From: Streptomyces cyaneus
GTDB taxonomy: Bacteria > Actinomycetota > Actinomycetes > Streptomycetales > Streptomycetaceae
Length of the DNA stretch: 64,000 nucleotides
NCBI RefSeq assembly: GCF_004028635.1
Contig: NZ_RQJW01000004.1
Location: 310,001-374,000, forward strand
Direction of reading: 5' to 3'
In this document: positions 17,433 to 25,860 of the stretch, in pieces
How positions within the stretch are numbered: position 1 is the stretch's first letter
Layout of the letters: each line of letters begins with the position of its first letter
The notes under the pieces: generated by a model
Databases searched by the model: none
What the model saw: the letters and a program-made list of their open reading frames with translations, nothing else
What the model was told of the DNA's origin: nothing
Program-made: the position numbers and the translations under genes

Positions 17433-17528
17433 CCGCGCCCGCGCCCGCACCGCCCAAAGAACAGCACTGCACCCACACCACGTCCCACCAGCGGGGACGG
17501 CCCAAGGACTCATGAGGACGGGACAGCC

Positions 17529-18371
17529 ATGCCTTCTTTCGACACTCCCGAACCGATTTCGGTTACCGCCTACGTGTACGCAGGTTCTATCCGGTTCATC
17601 GCAGGCGACCGCCTCGACACCGTCGTCGAGGTGCGCCCCCGCGCCCCGAAGAAGGACCTGGACGTACGGGCGGCCGACCAGACCGAGGTCGCCTACGCCG
17701 GCGGCGTCCTGACCGTCACCACACCCAAGGCCAATCTGCTCGGGCGCGGCGGCACCGTCGACGTGACGGTGGAACTGCCCACGGGCTCGCACATCGACGT
17801 GACCAACGCCGCGACCAGTGTGCTCGGCGAGGGCCGGCTCGGCGAGGTCCGTGTGAAGAGCTCGGCGGGCGACGTCCGCCTCGACACCACCGGCCCGCTG
17901 AAGCTGACCGCGTCGCACGGCTCGGTCACCGTGGACCGGGTCGAGGGCGCGGCCGAGATCACCAGCAGCACCGGCAATGTGCGCGTCGGCACCGTCGACG
18001 GCCCCGCCGTCCTGAAGAACTCGCACGGCGCCACGACCGTCGGCGCCGTGACCGGCGAGCTGCGGGTGAGCGGCGCCCACGGCGGCATCGACATCGCGCG
18101 CGCCGAGGCGTCGGTCACCGGCACGGCGACGCACGGCCACCTCCGCGTCGCCGAAGTCGCCCGAGGCGAAGTCCAGTTGGAAACCTCCAACGGGTCCATC
18201 GAGATCGGCATCCGCGAGGGTACGGCCGCCTGGCTCGACGTCAGCTCCAACCGCGGGCAGGTGCGCAACACGCTCGCCGCCTCCGAGGCCCCGGAGCAGA
18301 CCGAGGACACCGTCAAGGTCCGCGCACGGACCAACTGGGGCAACATCGACGTCCTTCGCGCCCGGGCATGA
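17529..18371 (+). CDS. DUF4097 beta-strand repeat protein
   Basis: A 280-residue protein with no signal peptide, built of repeated short beta-strands (patterns such as GDVRLDTTGPLKLTASHGSVTV and GNVRVGTVDGPAVLKNSHG), the DUF4097 'putative adhesin' fold expected to form a right-handed beta-solenoid. Molecular function is unknown. It lies 96 bp after the RHH gene and 61 bp before the ABC ATPase, so probably belongs to that operon. A paralogue lies at 22539-23210 with the same beginning (FDTPxPI...VQFIAGDR). Confidence 0.85.
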   Translation: MPSFDTPEPISVTAYVYAGSIRFIAGDRLDTVVEVRPRAPKKDLDVRAADQTEVAYAGGVLTVTTPKANLLGRGGTVDVTVELPTGSHIDVTNAATSVLGEGRLGEVRVKSSAGDVRLDTTGPLKLTASHGSVTVDRVEGAAEITSSTGNVRVGTVDGPAVLKNSHGATTVGAVTGELRVSGAHGGIDIARAEASVTGTATHGHLRVAEVARGEVQLETSNGSIEIGIREGTAAWLDVSSNRGQVRNTLAASEAPEQTEDTVKVRARTNWGNIDVLRARA

Positions 18372-18432
18372 GCATCGGCCCCGCCAACTCGCCCACTCCT
18401 CAGTCACTTCAGCCCTCGAATGGGAGAGCTCC

Positions 18433-19452
18433 ATGGCTTCATCTGTCATGTCCACATCCAGGAGCGCTGGCGGTCCGCAGGCGCCCGCCGCCGTCTCCGC
18501 CGTCGGCCTGCGCAAGTCGTACGGCGACAAGACCGTCCTCGACGGCATCGATCTGCGTATCCCGGCCGGGTCCGTGTTCGCGCTGCTCGGCCCGAACGGA
18601 GCCGGCAAGACCACCGCCGTCAAGATCCTGTCCACCCTCATCACCGCCGACGGCGGGCAGGCCCAGGTCGCGGGCCACGACGTCGCCACGTCACCGGACG
18701 GGGTGCGCGCCGCGATCGGCGTGACCGGCCAGTTCTCCGCCGTCGACGGGCTGATCACCGGCGAGGAGAACATGCTCCTCATGGCGGACCTGCACCACCT
18801 GCCGAAGCGCGAGGCCCGGCGGGTCACGGCCGAGCTGCTGGACCGGTTCGACCTCACCGAGGCCGCGAAGAAGCCCGCCTCCACCTACTCCGGCGGCATG
18901 AAGCGCCGCCTCGACATCGCCATGACCCTGGTCGGCACCCCGCGGATCATCTTCCTCGACGAGCCGACCACCGGCCTCGACCCGCGCAGCCGCCACAACA
19001 TGTGGGGCATCATCCGCGAGCTGGTCTCCGACGGCGTCACCGTCTTCCTCACCACGCAGTACCTGGAGGAGGCCGACGAACTCGCCGACCGCATCGCCGT
19101 GTTGAACGACGGCAAGATCGCGGCCGAGGGCAGCGCCGAGGAGCTGAAGCGGATGATCCCCGGCGGGCAAGTACGGCTCCGCTTCTCCGACCCGGCCGCG
19201 TACCAGAGCGCCGCCTCCGCCCTGCGCGAAGCCTCCCGCGACGACGAATCCCTCGCCCTGCAACTGCCGAGCGACGGCAGCCAGCGCGAGCTGCGCTCCC
19301 TCCTCGACTGGCTGGACTCGGCCGGCATCGAGGCGGACGAGCTGACCGTGCACACCCCCGACCTCGACGACGTGTTCTTCGCCCTGACCGGCGGCGCCGA
19401 CATCCCCAACCAGCCGAACCAGCCGAACCAGCCGAAGGAGACGGCCCGATGA
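18433..19452 (+). CDS. DrrA-type ABC exporter ATPase
   Basis: A 339-residue ATPase of the drug/daunorubicin-resistance subfamily. It shows Walker A GPNGAGKTT (Lys59), signature YSGGMKRRLDIAM, Walker B IIFLDEPTTGLDP and H-loop region VFLTTQYLEEADELADR, followed by the C-terminal domain usual for DrrA. The tail contains the repeat NQPNQPNQP, coded by a tandem AACCAGCCG tract prone to slippage. It overlaps its permease by an ATGA (19449-19452) and starts at ATG 18433 after GGGAG. Substrate unknown; the family often exports toxic small molecules. Confidence 0.93.
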   Translation: MASSVMSTSRSAGGPQAPAAVSAVGLRKSYGDKTVLDGIDLRIPAGSVFALLGPNGAGKTTAVKILSTLITADGGQAQVAGHDVATSPDGVRAAIGVTGQFSAVDGLITGEENMLLMADLHHLPKREARRVTAELLDRFDLTEAAKKPASTYSGGMKRRLDIAMTLVGTPRIIFLDEPTTGLDPRSRHNMWGIIRELVSDGVTVFLTTQYLEEADELADRIAVLNDGKIAAEGSAEELKRMIPGGQVRLRFSDPAAYQSAASALREASRDDESLALQLPSDGSQRELRSLLDWLDSAGIEADELTVHTPDLDDVFFALTGGADIPNQPNQPNQPKETAR

Positions 19453-20240
19453 GCTCACTGTCCCTCACCGTGCGCGACTCATCCACGATGCTGCGCCGCA
19501 ATCTGCTGCATGTGCGCCGTTACCCGTCGCTCACCCTGAACCTGCTGCTGTCGCCGGTCGTCCTGCTGCTGCTCTTCGTCTACATCTTCGGCGATGTGAT
19601 GGGCGCCGGCCTCGACGGCGGCGGGGCGGACCGCTCCGAGTACCTCTCCTACATCCTCCCGGGCATCCTGCTGCTGACCATCGGCGGCACCACGATCGGG
19701 ACGGCCGTGTCCGTGGCCATGGACATGACCGAGGGCATCATCGCCCGCTTCCGCACGATGGCCATCCACCGAGGGTCGGTGATCATCGGTCACGTCATCG
19801 GCAGCGTGTTGCAGTGCCTGATGAGCGTGGTCCTCGTGGGAGCCGTCGCCGTGGCCATCGGCTTCCGCTCCACGGATGCCACCGCTCTGGAGTGGATCCT
19901 GGCGGTCGGGCTGCTGACGCTCGTCTCCCTGGCGCTCACCTGGATCGCGGTCGGGATGGGCCTGGTCAGCCCGAATCCCGAAGGGGCCAGCAACAACGCG
20001 CTGCCGCTGATGGTCCTGCCGCTCATCTCCAGCGCCTTCGTGCCGGTGGACGCGATGCCGGGCTGGTTCCAGCCGATCGCCGAGTACCAGCCGTTCACCC
20101 CGGCCATCGAGACCCTGCGTGGGCTGCTGCTCGGCACCGAGATCGGCCACAACGGGTGGCTGGCCGTGGCCTGGTGCCTGGGGCTGGCGGTGCTCGGCTA
20201 CGTCTGGTCCAAGTCGCTGTTCAACCGCGACCCGAAGTAG
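19449..20240 (+). CDS. DrrB-type ABC-2 exporter permease
   Basis: A 263-residue ABC-2 permease with six membrane helices, starting at ATG 19449 inside the ATPase stop. Family features include the N-terminal MLRRNLLHVRRYPSLTLNLLLSPVVLLLLF, the loop YLSYILPGILLLTI, EGIIARFRTMAI and the PLMVLPLISSAFVPVDAMP motif near residue 195. It forms the membrane channel of the exporter with the preceding ATPase. It closes the RHH-DUF4097-ABC cassette. Confidence 0.93.
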   Translation: MSSLSLTVRDSSTMLRRNLLHVRRYPSLTLNLLLSPVVLLLLFVYIFGDVMGAGLDGGGADRSEYLSYILPGILLLTIGGTTIGTAVSVAMDMTEGIIARFRTMAIHRGSVIIGHVIGSVLQCLMSVVLVGAVAVAIGFRSTDATALEWILAVGLLTLVSLALTWIAVGMGLVSPNPEGASNNALPLMVLPLISSAFVPVDAMPGWFQPIAEYQPFTPAIETLRGLLLGTEIGHNGWLAVAWCLGLAVLGYVWSKSLFNRDPK

Positions 20241-20502
20241 CGGGAGAAAGACCGGTCAGCAGCTTGAGGGCCGCGGCCCGCAGCTCGTCCCGTCCCGTCC
20301 CGTCCCAGGGCGGCGTACCCCGACACCCCGTCGGCGTACGCCGCCCACAGCGCTCCGCCGATACCGTCGCGGGGACCGCCTCCCGCAGCTCGGGTTCGCC
20401 GGTGAAGCCGAACGCGGCGGCGAAGAGGAAGCCGGGCGAGCCTCGGGAGTGGAAGCGCGCCATGTGGGCTGGTTCGAGGAACCCTTCCAGCAGGTCGGCC
20501 AC
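20221..20502 (-). pseudogene. Probable frameshifted gene remnant
   Basis: The frame begins VADLLEGFLEPAHMARF and continues SPGFLFAAAFGFTGEPELREAV with good Streptomyces codon use, then becomes implausible. A neighbouring frame supplies a protein-like continuation (ALWAAYADGVSGYAALG) before the first frame resumes (RDELRAAALKLLTGLSP). The switch lies by a CCCGTCCCGTCCCGTCCC slippage tract (20289-20308). It looks like the 3' end of a dead gene. The family is not recognised; a TetR-like C-terminus is possible. It lies 30 bp downstream of the cation transporter on the same strand. Confidence 0.35.
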
Positions 20503-20532
20503 CGGCGTCCGGCGTCCACCACCTCGGGACGG

Positions 20533-21255
20533 TCAGCTGCAGCAGGCGCAGCCGGGATGGCAGCCGCACGCGTCGCTGCTCGCCCCGGTGCTGGCGCCTG
20601 AGGCCGCCGCCGAAGGCGCGCAGCAGCCCTTGCCCTGCCAGGCGTCGCGGCCTTCCTTGATGGCGATGGCGGCGATGACGAGGGCGGCGATCGGATCCGC
20701 CCAGGACCAGCCGAGGACGGCGTTGAGGACCAGGCCGACCAGGAGCACCGCCGACAGGTAGGTGCACAGGAGCGTCTGCTTGGAGTCGGCGACCGCGGAG
20801 GCGGAGCCGAGTTCCCGGCCCGCCCTGCGCTGGGCGGCGGACAGGAACGGCATCACGGCCAGGGAGAGCGCCGCGAGGATGATGCCTGCAATGGAGCGTT
20901 CGGCCTCGCCGGCGCCGGTCAGGGCGCGGACGGCGTCCACGGCGACGTATGCGGCCAGCGCGAAGAACGACACCGCGATGATCCGCAGGGTGGTCGTCTC
21001 CCGGGCCTCGCGCACGGCATGCTCCCGGGCGGAGAACTGCCAGGCGACCGCGGCGGCGGAGGAGACTTCGATGACCGAGTCCAGGCCGAAGCCGATCAGT
21101 GCGGTGGAGGAGGCGAGGGTGCCGGCGGTGAGGGCGACGATCGCTTCGATGACGTTGTAGGTGATAGTGGCCGCGACCAGCAGCCGTATCCGCCGGGTGA
21201 GCGCGTCGCGGCGGGCCGTGGACGGACCGAGGGATATCGGTATCTCGGCAGCCAT
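20533..21255 (-). CDS. CDF-like cation transporter with Cys-rich tail
   Basis: A 240-residue inner-membrane transporter with about six helices (residues ~22-205). Polar intramembrane motifs FGLDSVIE (helix 2), VADSKQTLLC (helix 5) and WADPIAALVIA match cation-diffusion-type transporters. The C-terminus is a cysteine/histidine-rich tail (GKGCCAP..., then CGCHPGCACCS) likely to bind soft metals. It starts at ATG 21255, two bases after the stop of the CmtR-type sensor, so the two are co-translated. Probable substrate Cd2+, Pb2+ or Zn2+, inferred from the sensor. Confidence 0.82.
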   Translation of the reverse strand: MAAEIPISLGPSTARRDALTRRIRLLVAATITYNVIEAIVALTAGTLASSTALIGFGLDSVIEVSSAAAVAWQFSAREHAVREARETTTLRIIAVSFFALAAYVAVDAVRALTGAGEAERSIAGIILAALSLAVMPFLSAAQRRAGRELGSASAVADSKQTLLCTYLSAVLLVGLVLNAVLGWSWADPIAALVIAAIAIKEGRDAWQGKGCCAPSAAASGASTGASSDACGCHPGCACCS

Positions 21256-21257
21256 GG

Positions 21258-21593
21258 TCAGCAGCACCCCTTCTCGCCGGCCTCGACGCACGTCCGGTCG
21301 GTCTCCACGGCCACCACGGCGGTACGCAGATCATCCAGCGCGTGGCCGAGGCGTTCGTCGGCCAGTTCGTAGCGGGTGCGGCGACCGTCAGGCACGGTGA
21401 CGACCAGGCCGCAGTCACGCAGGCACGCCAGGTGGTTGGACAGACGGGTCCGCGAGATGCCGAGGGCGTCGGCCAGGTCGGCAGGGTAGGCCGGGGCGTC
21501 GCGCAGGGCGAGCAGGATGCGACAGCGGATCGGGTCGGCGAGCGCACGGCCGAACCGGGCCAGTACCTCGATGTCGGAAGCAACAGTCAGCAC
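21258..21593 (-). CDS. CmtR-type ArsR-family metal sensor
   Basis: A 111-residue winged-helix repressor. The sequence ALADPIRCRILLAL and the recognition region SRTRLSNHLACLRDCGLV match the ArsR/SmtB family. Cys57, Cys61 and Cys102 stand exactly where Mycobacterium tuberculosis CmtR has its Cd/Pb ligands, and the residues around Cys102 (VETDRTCVEA) also resemble CmtR. A final GCC motif adds two more Cys. It is first in an operon with the cation transporter. A palindrome at 21613-21626, just upstream of the start, is the likely operator. It overlaps the end of the hydrolase gene by seven bases. Expected to release DNA on binding Cd(II) or Pb(II). Confidence 0.9.
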   Translation of the reverse strand: MLTVASDIEVLARFGRALADPIRCRILLALRDAPAYPADLADALGISRTRLSNHLACLRDCGLVVTVPDGRRTRYELADERLGHALDDLRTAVVAVETDRTCVEAGEKGCC

Positions 21594-22495
21594 ACCAAGA
21601 CAGTACAGTGAATCCTGAATTCAGGAAACAGTGGATCGATAGTGACGTGTCCTTGAGTGCGCCCGAGGCCGTACGCGCGGTCGAGGGATGCGACCTCGCG
21701 TACGGCCTCGGCGACGGCCGCGAAGTCCTTCCTCAGGATCGCGTCGTGGTTGCTGGCGACCTTCGCGCTGAGCCGGATGTTGGGGTTGCGCTCGAAGACC
21801 GCATCGAGGCCGGCGCGGATGCGTTCCTGCTCGTCGCCCTTGCTGCCCAGGGACGACCCTGAGGCGAGCACGTACCGCACCGGGACGGTGATGTCGTCCA
21901 GCACGGGGCCCAGCTCGCGTTCGCGGGAGATCCTGCCGAGCTCGATGTTGCACTCCGCCATCTGTGCGGCGGTCATCCGCGGGGTCAGGCCTGTCAGGCG
22001 CAGCAGCGGCGCGAACCAGCTCACCCGCCGGAACAGCTTGCGGATCCGCTGCTCCATGGCCTCGTCCAGCCAGTCGTACGGTGTCGCGCCGTCGACCAGG
22101 ACCGCGCCCAGGGCTCGCTCCGGGTTCCGTTCGGCCCAGTGCGCTCCGACGTACGCGCCGTAGGACCAGCCCACCACCAGTGCCCGGTCCACACCCCGGG
22201 CCGCGAGGACGGCGTCGACATCCCGGACGGCCGCCTCGAAGGAGTAGTCCGCCGAGCGCTTGGATTTCTTGCCGCGGGCCCGCTCGTCGTAGGTGATGTG
22301 TCGCCAGCCCGGGCCCAGTTCGGCGAGGACCCGCCGCCAGTAGCCCTGAGTGGCGAACTGGCCGTTGAGGTAGACCACGGGGATGCCGGGGCCGCCGGTG
22401 TCGGTGACGGCCAGGGCTGTGTCATCGACCGGAACCATGCCGGTCCACTGCGAGCCGGCCGTCGAGCTGATCGAGGAAGTGCTGTTCTTCGTCAT
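21587..22495 (-). CDS. Alpha/beta hydrolase with run-on C-terminus
   Basis: A 302-residue alpha/beta-fold hydrolase starting at ATG 22495 (AGGTGG five bases upstream; a GTG at 22504 is possible). Visible are the oxyanion region VVYLNGQFATQGYWRRV, nucleophile elbow GWSYGAY, and a C-terminal SNHDAI with the catalytic His. The core should end near SLDR; the last ~29 residues (AYGLGRTQGHVTIDP..., ending TVLVC) look like translated intergenic DNA and run through the CmtR operator into its start codon. This suggests the native stop was lost. Substrate unknown. It follows the DUF4097 gene by 43 bp on the same strand. Confidence 0.8.
   Translation of the reverse strand: MTKNSTSSISSTAGSQWTGMVPVDDTALAVTDTGGPGIPVVYLNGQFATQGYWRRVLAELGPGWRHITYDERARGKKSKRSADYSFEAAVRDVDAVLAARGVDRALVVGWSYGAYVGAHWAERNPERALGAVLVDGATPYDWLDEAMEQRIRKLFRRVSWFAPLLRLTGLTPRMTAAQMAECNIELGRISRERELGPVLDDITVPVRYVLASGSSLGSKGDEQERIRAGLDAVFERNPNIRLSAKVASNHDAILRKDFAAVAEAVREVASLDRAYGLGRTQGHVTIDPLFPEFRIHCTVLVC
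21613..21626. promoter_or_regulatory. CmtR-type operator palindrome
   Basis: TCCTGAATTCAGGA is a perfect 14-bp palindrome 20 bp upstream of the CmtR-like start. Such AT-centred dyads are usual ArsR-family operators. It lies inside the run-on 3' end of the upstream hydrolase reading frame. Confidence 0.65.
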
Positions 22496-22538
22496 CTGTT
22501 CCACCTGTTCGTGTCGTGGGCCGGGCTTGCTGGCTGCT

Positions 22539-23210
22539 TCAGAGGCTGCGGGCGGTGATGTCGCCGTAGCCGGTGGTCGCGTGGATGGTGAGCTCGGCGG
22601 CGGCGCCTTCGCTGTTCTTGAGCGCGTTGTTGATGCGGCCGTAAGAGGTGTCGGCGTCCAGTGAGGCGGAGGCTCCGCGGGCGGCGCCGACGGAGATGTC
22701 GCCGGACTCGGTGCACAGGGTGAGGGTGCCGCGTACGGCCTCGCCGATGCGGAGGGCGCCCTTCTGGGTGCTGATCTCTGCGTCGCCGTCCAGGCGGCCG
22801 ACCTCGATGTCGCCGGACTGGAGGGCGAGGCGGACGCTTGCGGCCTCGTCCAGCCTGACCGGTCCCTGCGCGCTCTTGAAGGTGACGTCGCCGAGACGTC
22901 CGAGGCCCCGGAACTCGGCGCCCGCAGCCTTGGCTTCGACGCGGGAACCGGCGGGCAGCTGGACGTTCACCTCGACGGCACCGGAGGGGCCGAAGAGCTC
23001 GTTCTTCGGCTCCGGCGCCTCGATCCGCAGGACGCCGTCGCTGTAGGAGACCTCGATCCGCTCCGCCGCCTTCGCGTCACGGCTCTTCGAGGCGTCCGCG
23101 GGCAGTATCTCGACGGTGGTGTCGGCCCGGTCGCCGGCGATGAACTGGACGCGTCCGGCGGGGATGTCGAGGATGGCGGCGATCGGGGCGGGGGTGTCGA
23201 ACTTCTGCAT
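22539..23210 (-). CDS. DUF4097 beta-strand repeat protein, second copy
   Basis: A 223-residue DUF4097 protein, paralogous to the gene at 17529. It shares the N-terminus FDTPAPI...GRVQFIAGDR and repeated strands (VRLALQSGDIEVGRLDGDAEI, then GALRIGEAVRG). The start is the second of two tandem ATGs (23210), six bases after AGGAG. No signal peptide or membrane segment is present. It heads an apparent operon with the downstream hydrolase. The upstream spacer is unusually AT-rich, with repeated CGTTGC motifs. Function unknown. Confidence 0.85.
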   Translation of the reverse strand: MQKFDTPAPIAAILDIPAGRVQFIAGDRADTTVEILPADASKSRDAKAAERIEVSYSDGVLRIEAPEPKNELFGPSGAVEVNVQLPAGSRVEAKAAGAEFRGLGRLGDVTFKSAQGPVRLDEAASVRLALQSGDIEVGRLDGDAEISTQKGALRIGEAVRGTLTLCTESGDISVGAARGASASLDADTSYGRINNALKNSEGAAAELTIHATTGYGDITARSL

Positions 23211-23253
23211 CATGCTCTCCTGTGACTCGTTGTTTCCGATACAGGAAAAGCTA

Positions 23254-23379
23254 CGTTGCGTTCATCGATCTGACAACCGACTCGTTGCGTAGAAGTGTTA
23301 TTAGTGCAGGTTAAGTCAAGGAAATCATTGCAATGACCGTAAATTTAATGCAACGTCGACCATCGGTCCGTTGCAATGG
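23254..23379 (-). promoter_or_regulatory. Repeated CGTTGC motifs in AT-rich promoter
   Basis: CGTTGC occurs at 23254, 23283 and, inverted as GCAACG, at 23350. Palindrome CATTGCAATG lies at 23326-23335 and CGTTGCAATGG at 23369-23379. A TTGACT hexamer (minus strand, 23319-23314) is a possible -35 for the DUF4097 gene. The cluster suggests a multi-site operator for a regulator not encoded alongside. Confidence 0.5.
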
Positions 23380-23402
23380 TCCGGCGGCGAACGCTATGGC
23401 GC

Positions 23403-23610
23403 TCACTCAAGGCCGGAGGCTTTGAACACGGCGCGGGCGGTTTCGCCGTCCACGCGCCGGGAGATGCGCCGCAAGGCGGTGGTCCCGCACAGCAGTCAGC
23501 CGTGGGGAGATGCCGTCCATGCAGCGGACCGAGACCAACAGGTCCGCCCGTACTCGGTGTTCGCGCATCAGCCGGCGTGTGGCCATCCAACGGTTCTCCA
23601 CCTGTGACGT
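23403..23610 (-). pseudogene. Truncated paralogue of membrane protein at 5839
   Basis: The 3' ~100 bp (ending ...KASGLE, stop at 23403) is close to 5839-5935 in sequence. A second block (REHRVRADLLVSVRCMDGISPR) corresponds to about 6056-6150. The ~115 bp between them in the intact gene are missing, as is the membrane-spanning N-terminal part. It is a dead fragment. Confidence 0.75.
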
Positions 23611-23685
23611 GCCGTTCGGTTGCTGCCGTAGCAGGGCTGGGCGACCACAATGATCATCACTCGTCCCCGACCGTTACGCGGTAGC

Positions 23686-24477
23686 TCAGGCGGCCAGGAA
23701 CGGCTTGATAGTGCGGACGAGTTCCTCAGGGTGATCGAACTGCGGTGTGTGCGTGCCCGGGGTCCGCAGCAACTCAGTCCCGAGGCGGGCGGCGAGCCAG
23801 GTTCCGACCTCGTGGAAGAAATCCGGGGAGTCCTGGCTGACCAGGGCTCGGGCGGGCGCGGCGATGCCGGCGAGCGCCGCGTCGTCTGGGCAGTACGGCT
23901 CGAACTTCCCCATCTCGACGCCGAAGAGCGTCTCACCGTTCGCGAGCATCCTCTGGCGCAGCCCCGGCTCCAACTGCTCCCAGTTGACGTCGCCGGCGGC
24001 CCACCGCATGAAGCGCTCGACGGCCACCTCAGGACCTCCGGCGGCCATGCCTGCTTCGACGACCGCGCCCACGGCGGCCTGGACCTCGCCCGCGTTCTTC
24101 ACAACAGACAGCAGTGGGGGTTCGTGCAGTACAGCGCCACGGACGACGGCGGGGTGCCGGACGAGCAAGTCCAGGGCGAAGATGGCCCCATAGCTGTTGC
24201 CGTACACGGCAGCGGGAGCGAGCCCGAGCGCGGTGAGCAGGGCGGCCGCGTCGTCCGCCTGCTCGGCCACCGAGGTCGTATGCCACCCGGCGGGCCGCGG
24301 ACTGCGCGAGTTGCCCCGTCGGTCGTAACTGAGCACGGTGAACTCGTCGGCGAGCAGGCCCGCGACCCGGTCGAAGGCGCCGGCATCGCCGCCCGCACCG
24401 GCGATGAACAGCACCGACGGGCCGCTGCCACGCCGGTCGTAGTAGATGTCCGTCCCGTTGACAGCAACCGACGGCAT
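23686..24477 (-). CDS. Alpha/beta hydrolase
   Basis: A 263-residue hydrolase from ATG 24477, preceded by GAAGGGGG. It has a typical start (MPSVAVNGTDIYYDRRGSGP), oxyanion loop FIAGAGGDAGAF, a YDRRGNSRS strand, nucleophile elbow GNSYGAIFAL and a C-terminal GTHTPQFDHPEEL with the likely catalytic His. It resembles pimeloyl-ester or haloperoxidase-like hydrolases of broad specificity; the substrate cannot be read. It sits alone between two decayed regions. Confidence 0.88.
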   Translation of the reverse strand: MPSVAVNGTDIYYDRRGSGPSVLFIAGAGGDAGAFDRVAGLLADEFTVLSYDRRGNSRSPRPAGWHTTSVAEQADDAAALLTALGLAPAAVYGNSYGAIFALDLLVRHPAVVRGAVLHEPPLLSVVKNAGEVQAAVGAVVEAGMAAGGPEVAVERFMRWAAGDVNWEQLEPGLRQRMLANGETLFGVEMGKFEPYCPDDAALAGIAAPARALVSQDSPDFFHEVGTWLAARLGTELLRTPGTHTPQFDHPEELVRTIKPFLAA

Positions 24478-24722
24478 GGCCACCCCCTTCACTCGGCGCG
24501 GGTCTTCCCGCTCTGCGCTCGGATACTGCCGGTCCGGCCACCCGTGCGCATCGGACGCGGCGCGCGGTGTCGCCTACGGGTGGGCGTGTCGAGCGGCTGA
24601 ACGGGGGCCGCCGCGTTGCGGCTCCGAGCGGGCGCAAGACCTACTGCCGCATCAGCAAACCTGTGGTGCGGTGACGTGGCGCACCTTTTTGACTCCACTC
24701 CGCGACGCGAGTCCGTCAATCC

Positions 24723-25563
24723 GTGCTGGTGGCAGAGCGAGTGCGGGTTCATGAGATCGATGATGATGAGGGCAGGCGGCTGCTGCGGATCATCCGCAGG
24801 GGCACCGGGTCGGTGGTGATCTGGCGGCGGGCGCAGATGGTGTTGCTGTCCGCGCAGGGCATGCCCGTGGCGAAGATCTCCGAGGTGACGTTCACCAGCG
24901 CGGATCGAGTCCGGGATGTGATCCACAACTTCAACGCCGGCGGCTTCGACTCGCTCTCCCCCCCGAAGTACTCCGGCGGCCGGCCGGCCGGCCGAAGACC
25001 TTCACGCTGCTCGATCGCCCAGAGATCAAGAAGATCGCGAGGTCCAGGCCCACCGAGCACGGCCTGCCGTTTTCGACCTGGAGCCTGACCAAGCCGGCGG
25101 ACTTTCTGGTTGCCGAGGGGGTGGTCGACGACATCAGCCACGAGGGCCTGCGCATCCTGCTCCGCGAGGAATGCGCCTCGTTTCAACGCCGGAAGACCTG
25201 GAAGACCTCCCGCGACCCTGACTACGCAACCAAGAAGGCCCGCGTCGAACACCTCTACGCGATCGCTGACGGCGAGGTCATAGCCGAGGACGGCGAGCCC
25301 GAAGCCGTCTTGTGCAAGGACGAGTTCGGGCCGCTCAACCTGATGCCCCACCCGGGGCGGCAGTGGGCCGAACGCGGCGGCAAGCACAAGGACCAAAGCC
25401 GTGAACCGCGCCGCAGGCGGCGGGCGACCAACAACCGCTGCGACGGAGTACGGCACCTGTTCGCCGCACTGGACCTGACCAGGGACCGCTACATCATCTG
25501 GCGAAACGGCCACGCCGACGACCGGCGCCTACGCGCAGTCGTCGACAGGGCGAACGTTGCCTG
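24723..25563 (+). pseudogene. IS630-family transposase remnant
   Basis: The 5' part (IRRGTGSVVIWRRAQMVLLSAQG...TSADRVRDVIHNFNAGGF) is the HTH region of an IS630 transposase. It goes out of frame in a GGCC-repeat tract near 24980-25000, consistent with loss of one 4-bp unit. The middle continues in the other frame (RPTEHGLPFSTWSLTK...ISHEGLRILLREE...DEFGPLNLMPHPGRQW). The end RYIIWRNGHADDRRLRAVVDR matches the native C-terminus, so about 100 residues with part of the DDE catalytic core are deleted just before it. The element is inactive. I could not define terminal inverted repeats. Confidence 0.8.
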
Positions 25564-25570
25564 ACGCAGC

Positions 25571-25716
25571 ACCCGTCGGCCTCTTCCGTTCCGAGCCCGT
25601 CAGCACGGTGACGAAGACGCCGGTAGGCACGATGAACGCCTTCGCCGACTCCACGATCCCGCGCAGGTTGACGGCCGTGATCATGGCGAGCACCAGGAGG
25701 CACACACATCACCCAA
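25571..25716. pseudogene. Scrambled fragments of a KimA-like gene
   Basis: The plus strand at about 25573-25608 encodes VGLFRSEPVSTV, matching the KimA-like protein (VVGLFRSEPVSTA). Immediately beside it, the minus strand at 25607-25716 encodes MITAVNLRGIVESAKAF and IVPTGVFV, matching the piece that precedes it in that protein. The two parts are thus joined in opposite orientation. The following 25716-25790 (minus strand) encodes a plausible but unidentified piece (VEDWERLARERLLKALGDV). Confidence 0.65.
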
Positions 25717-25860
25717 CGCCTTGAGCAGCCTCTCCCGCGCCAGCCGCTCCCAGTCCTCGACCAGGACGGCCGCGGCCGGTGGCCTGTGAGCCGCGCACCC
25801 CCCACACGGCACTTCTTGGCGCTCTTCTGACGGCCCTTCCCGCGCTCTCACACCGGCCGT

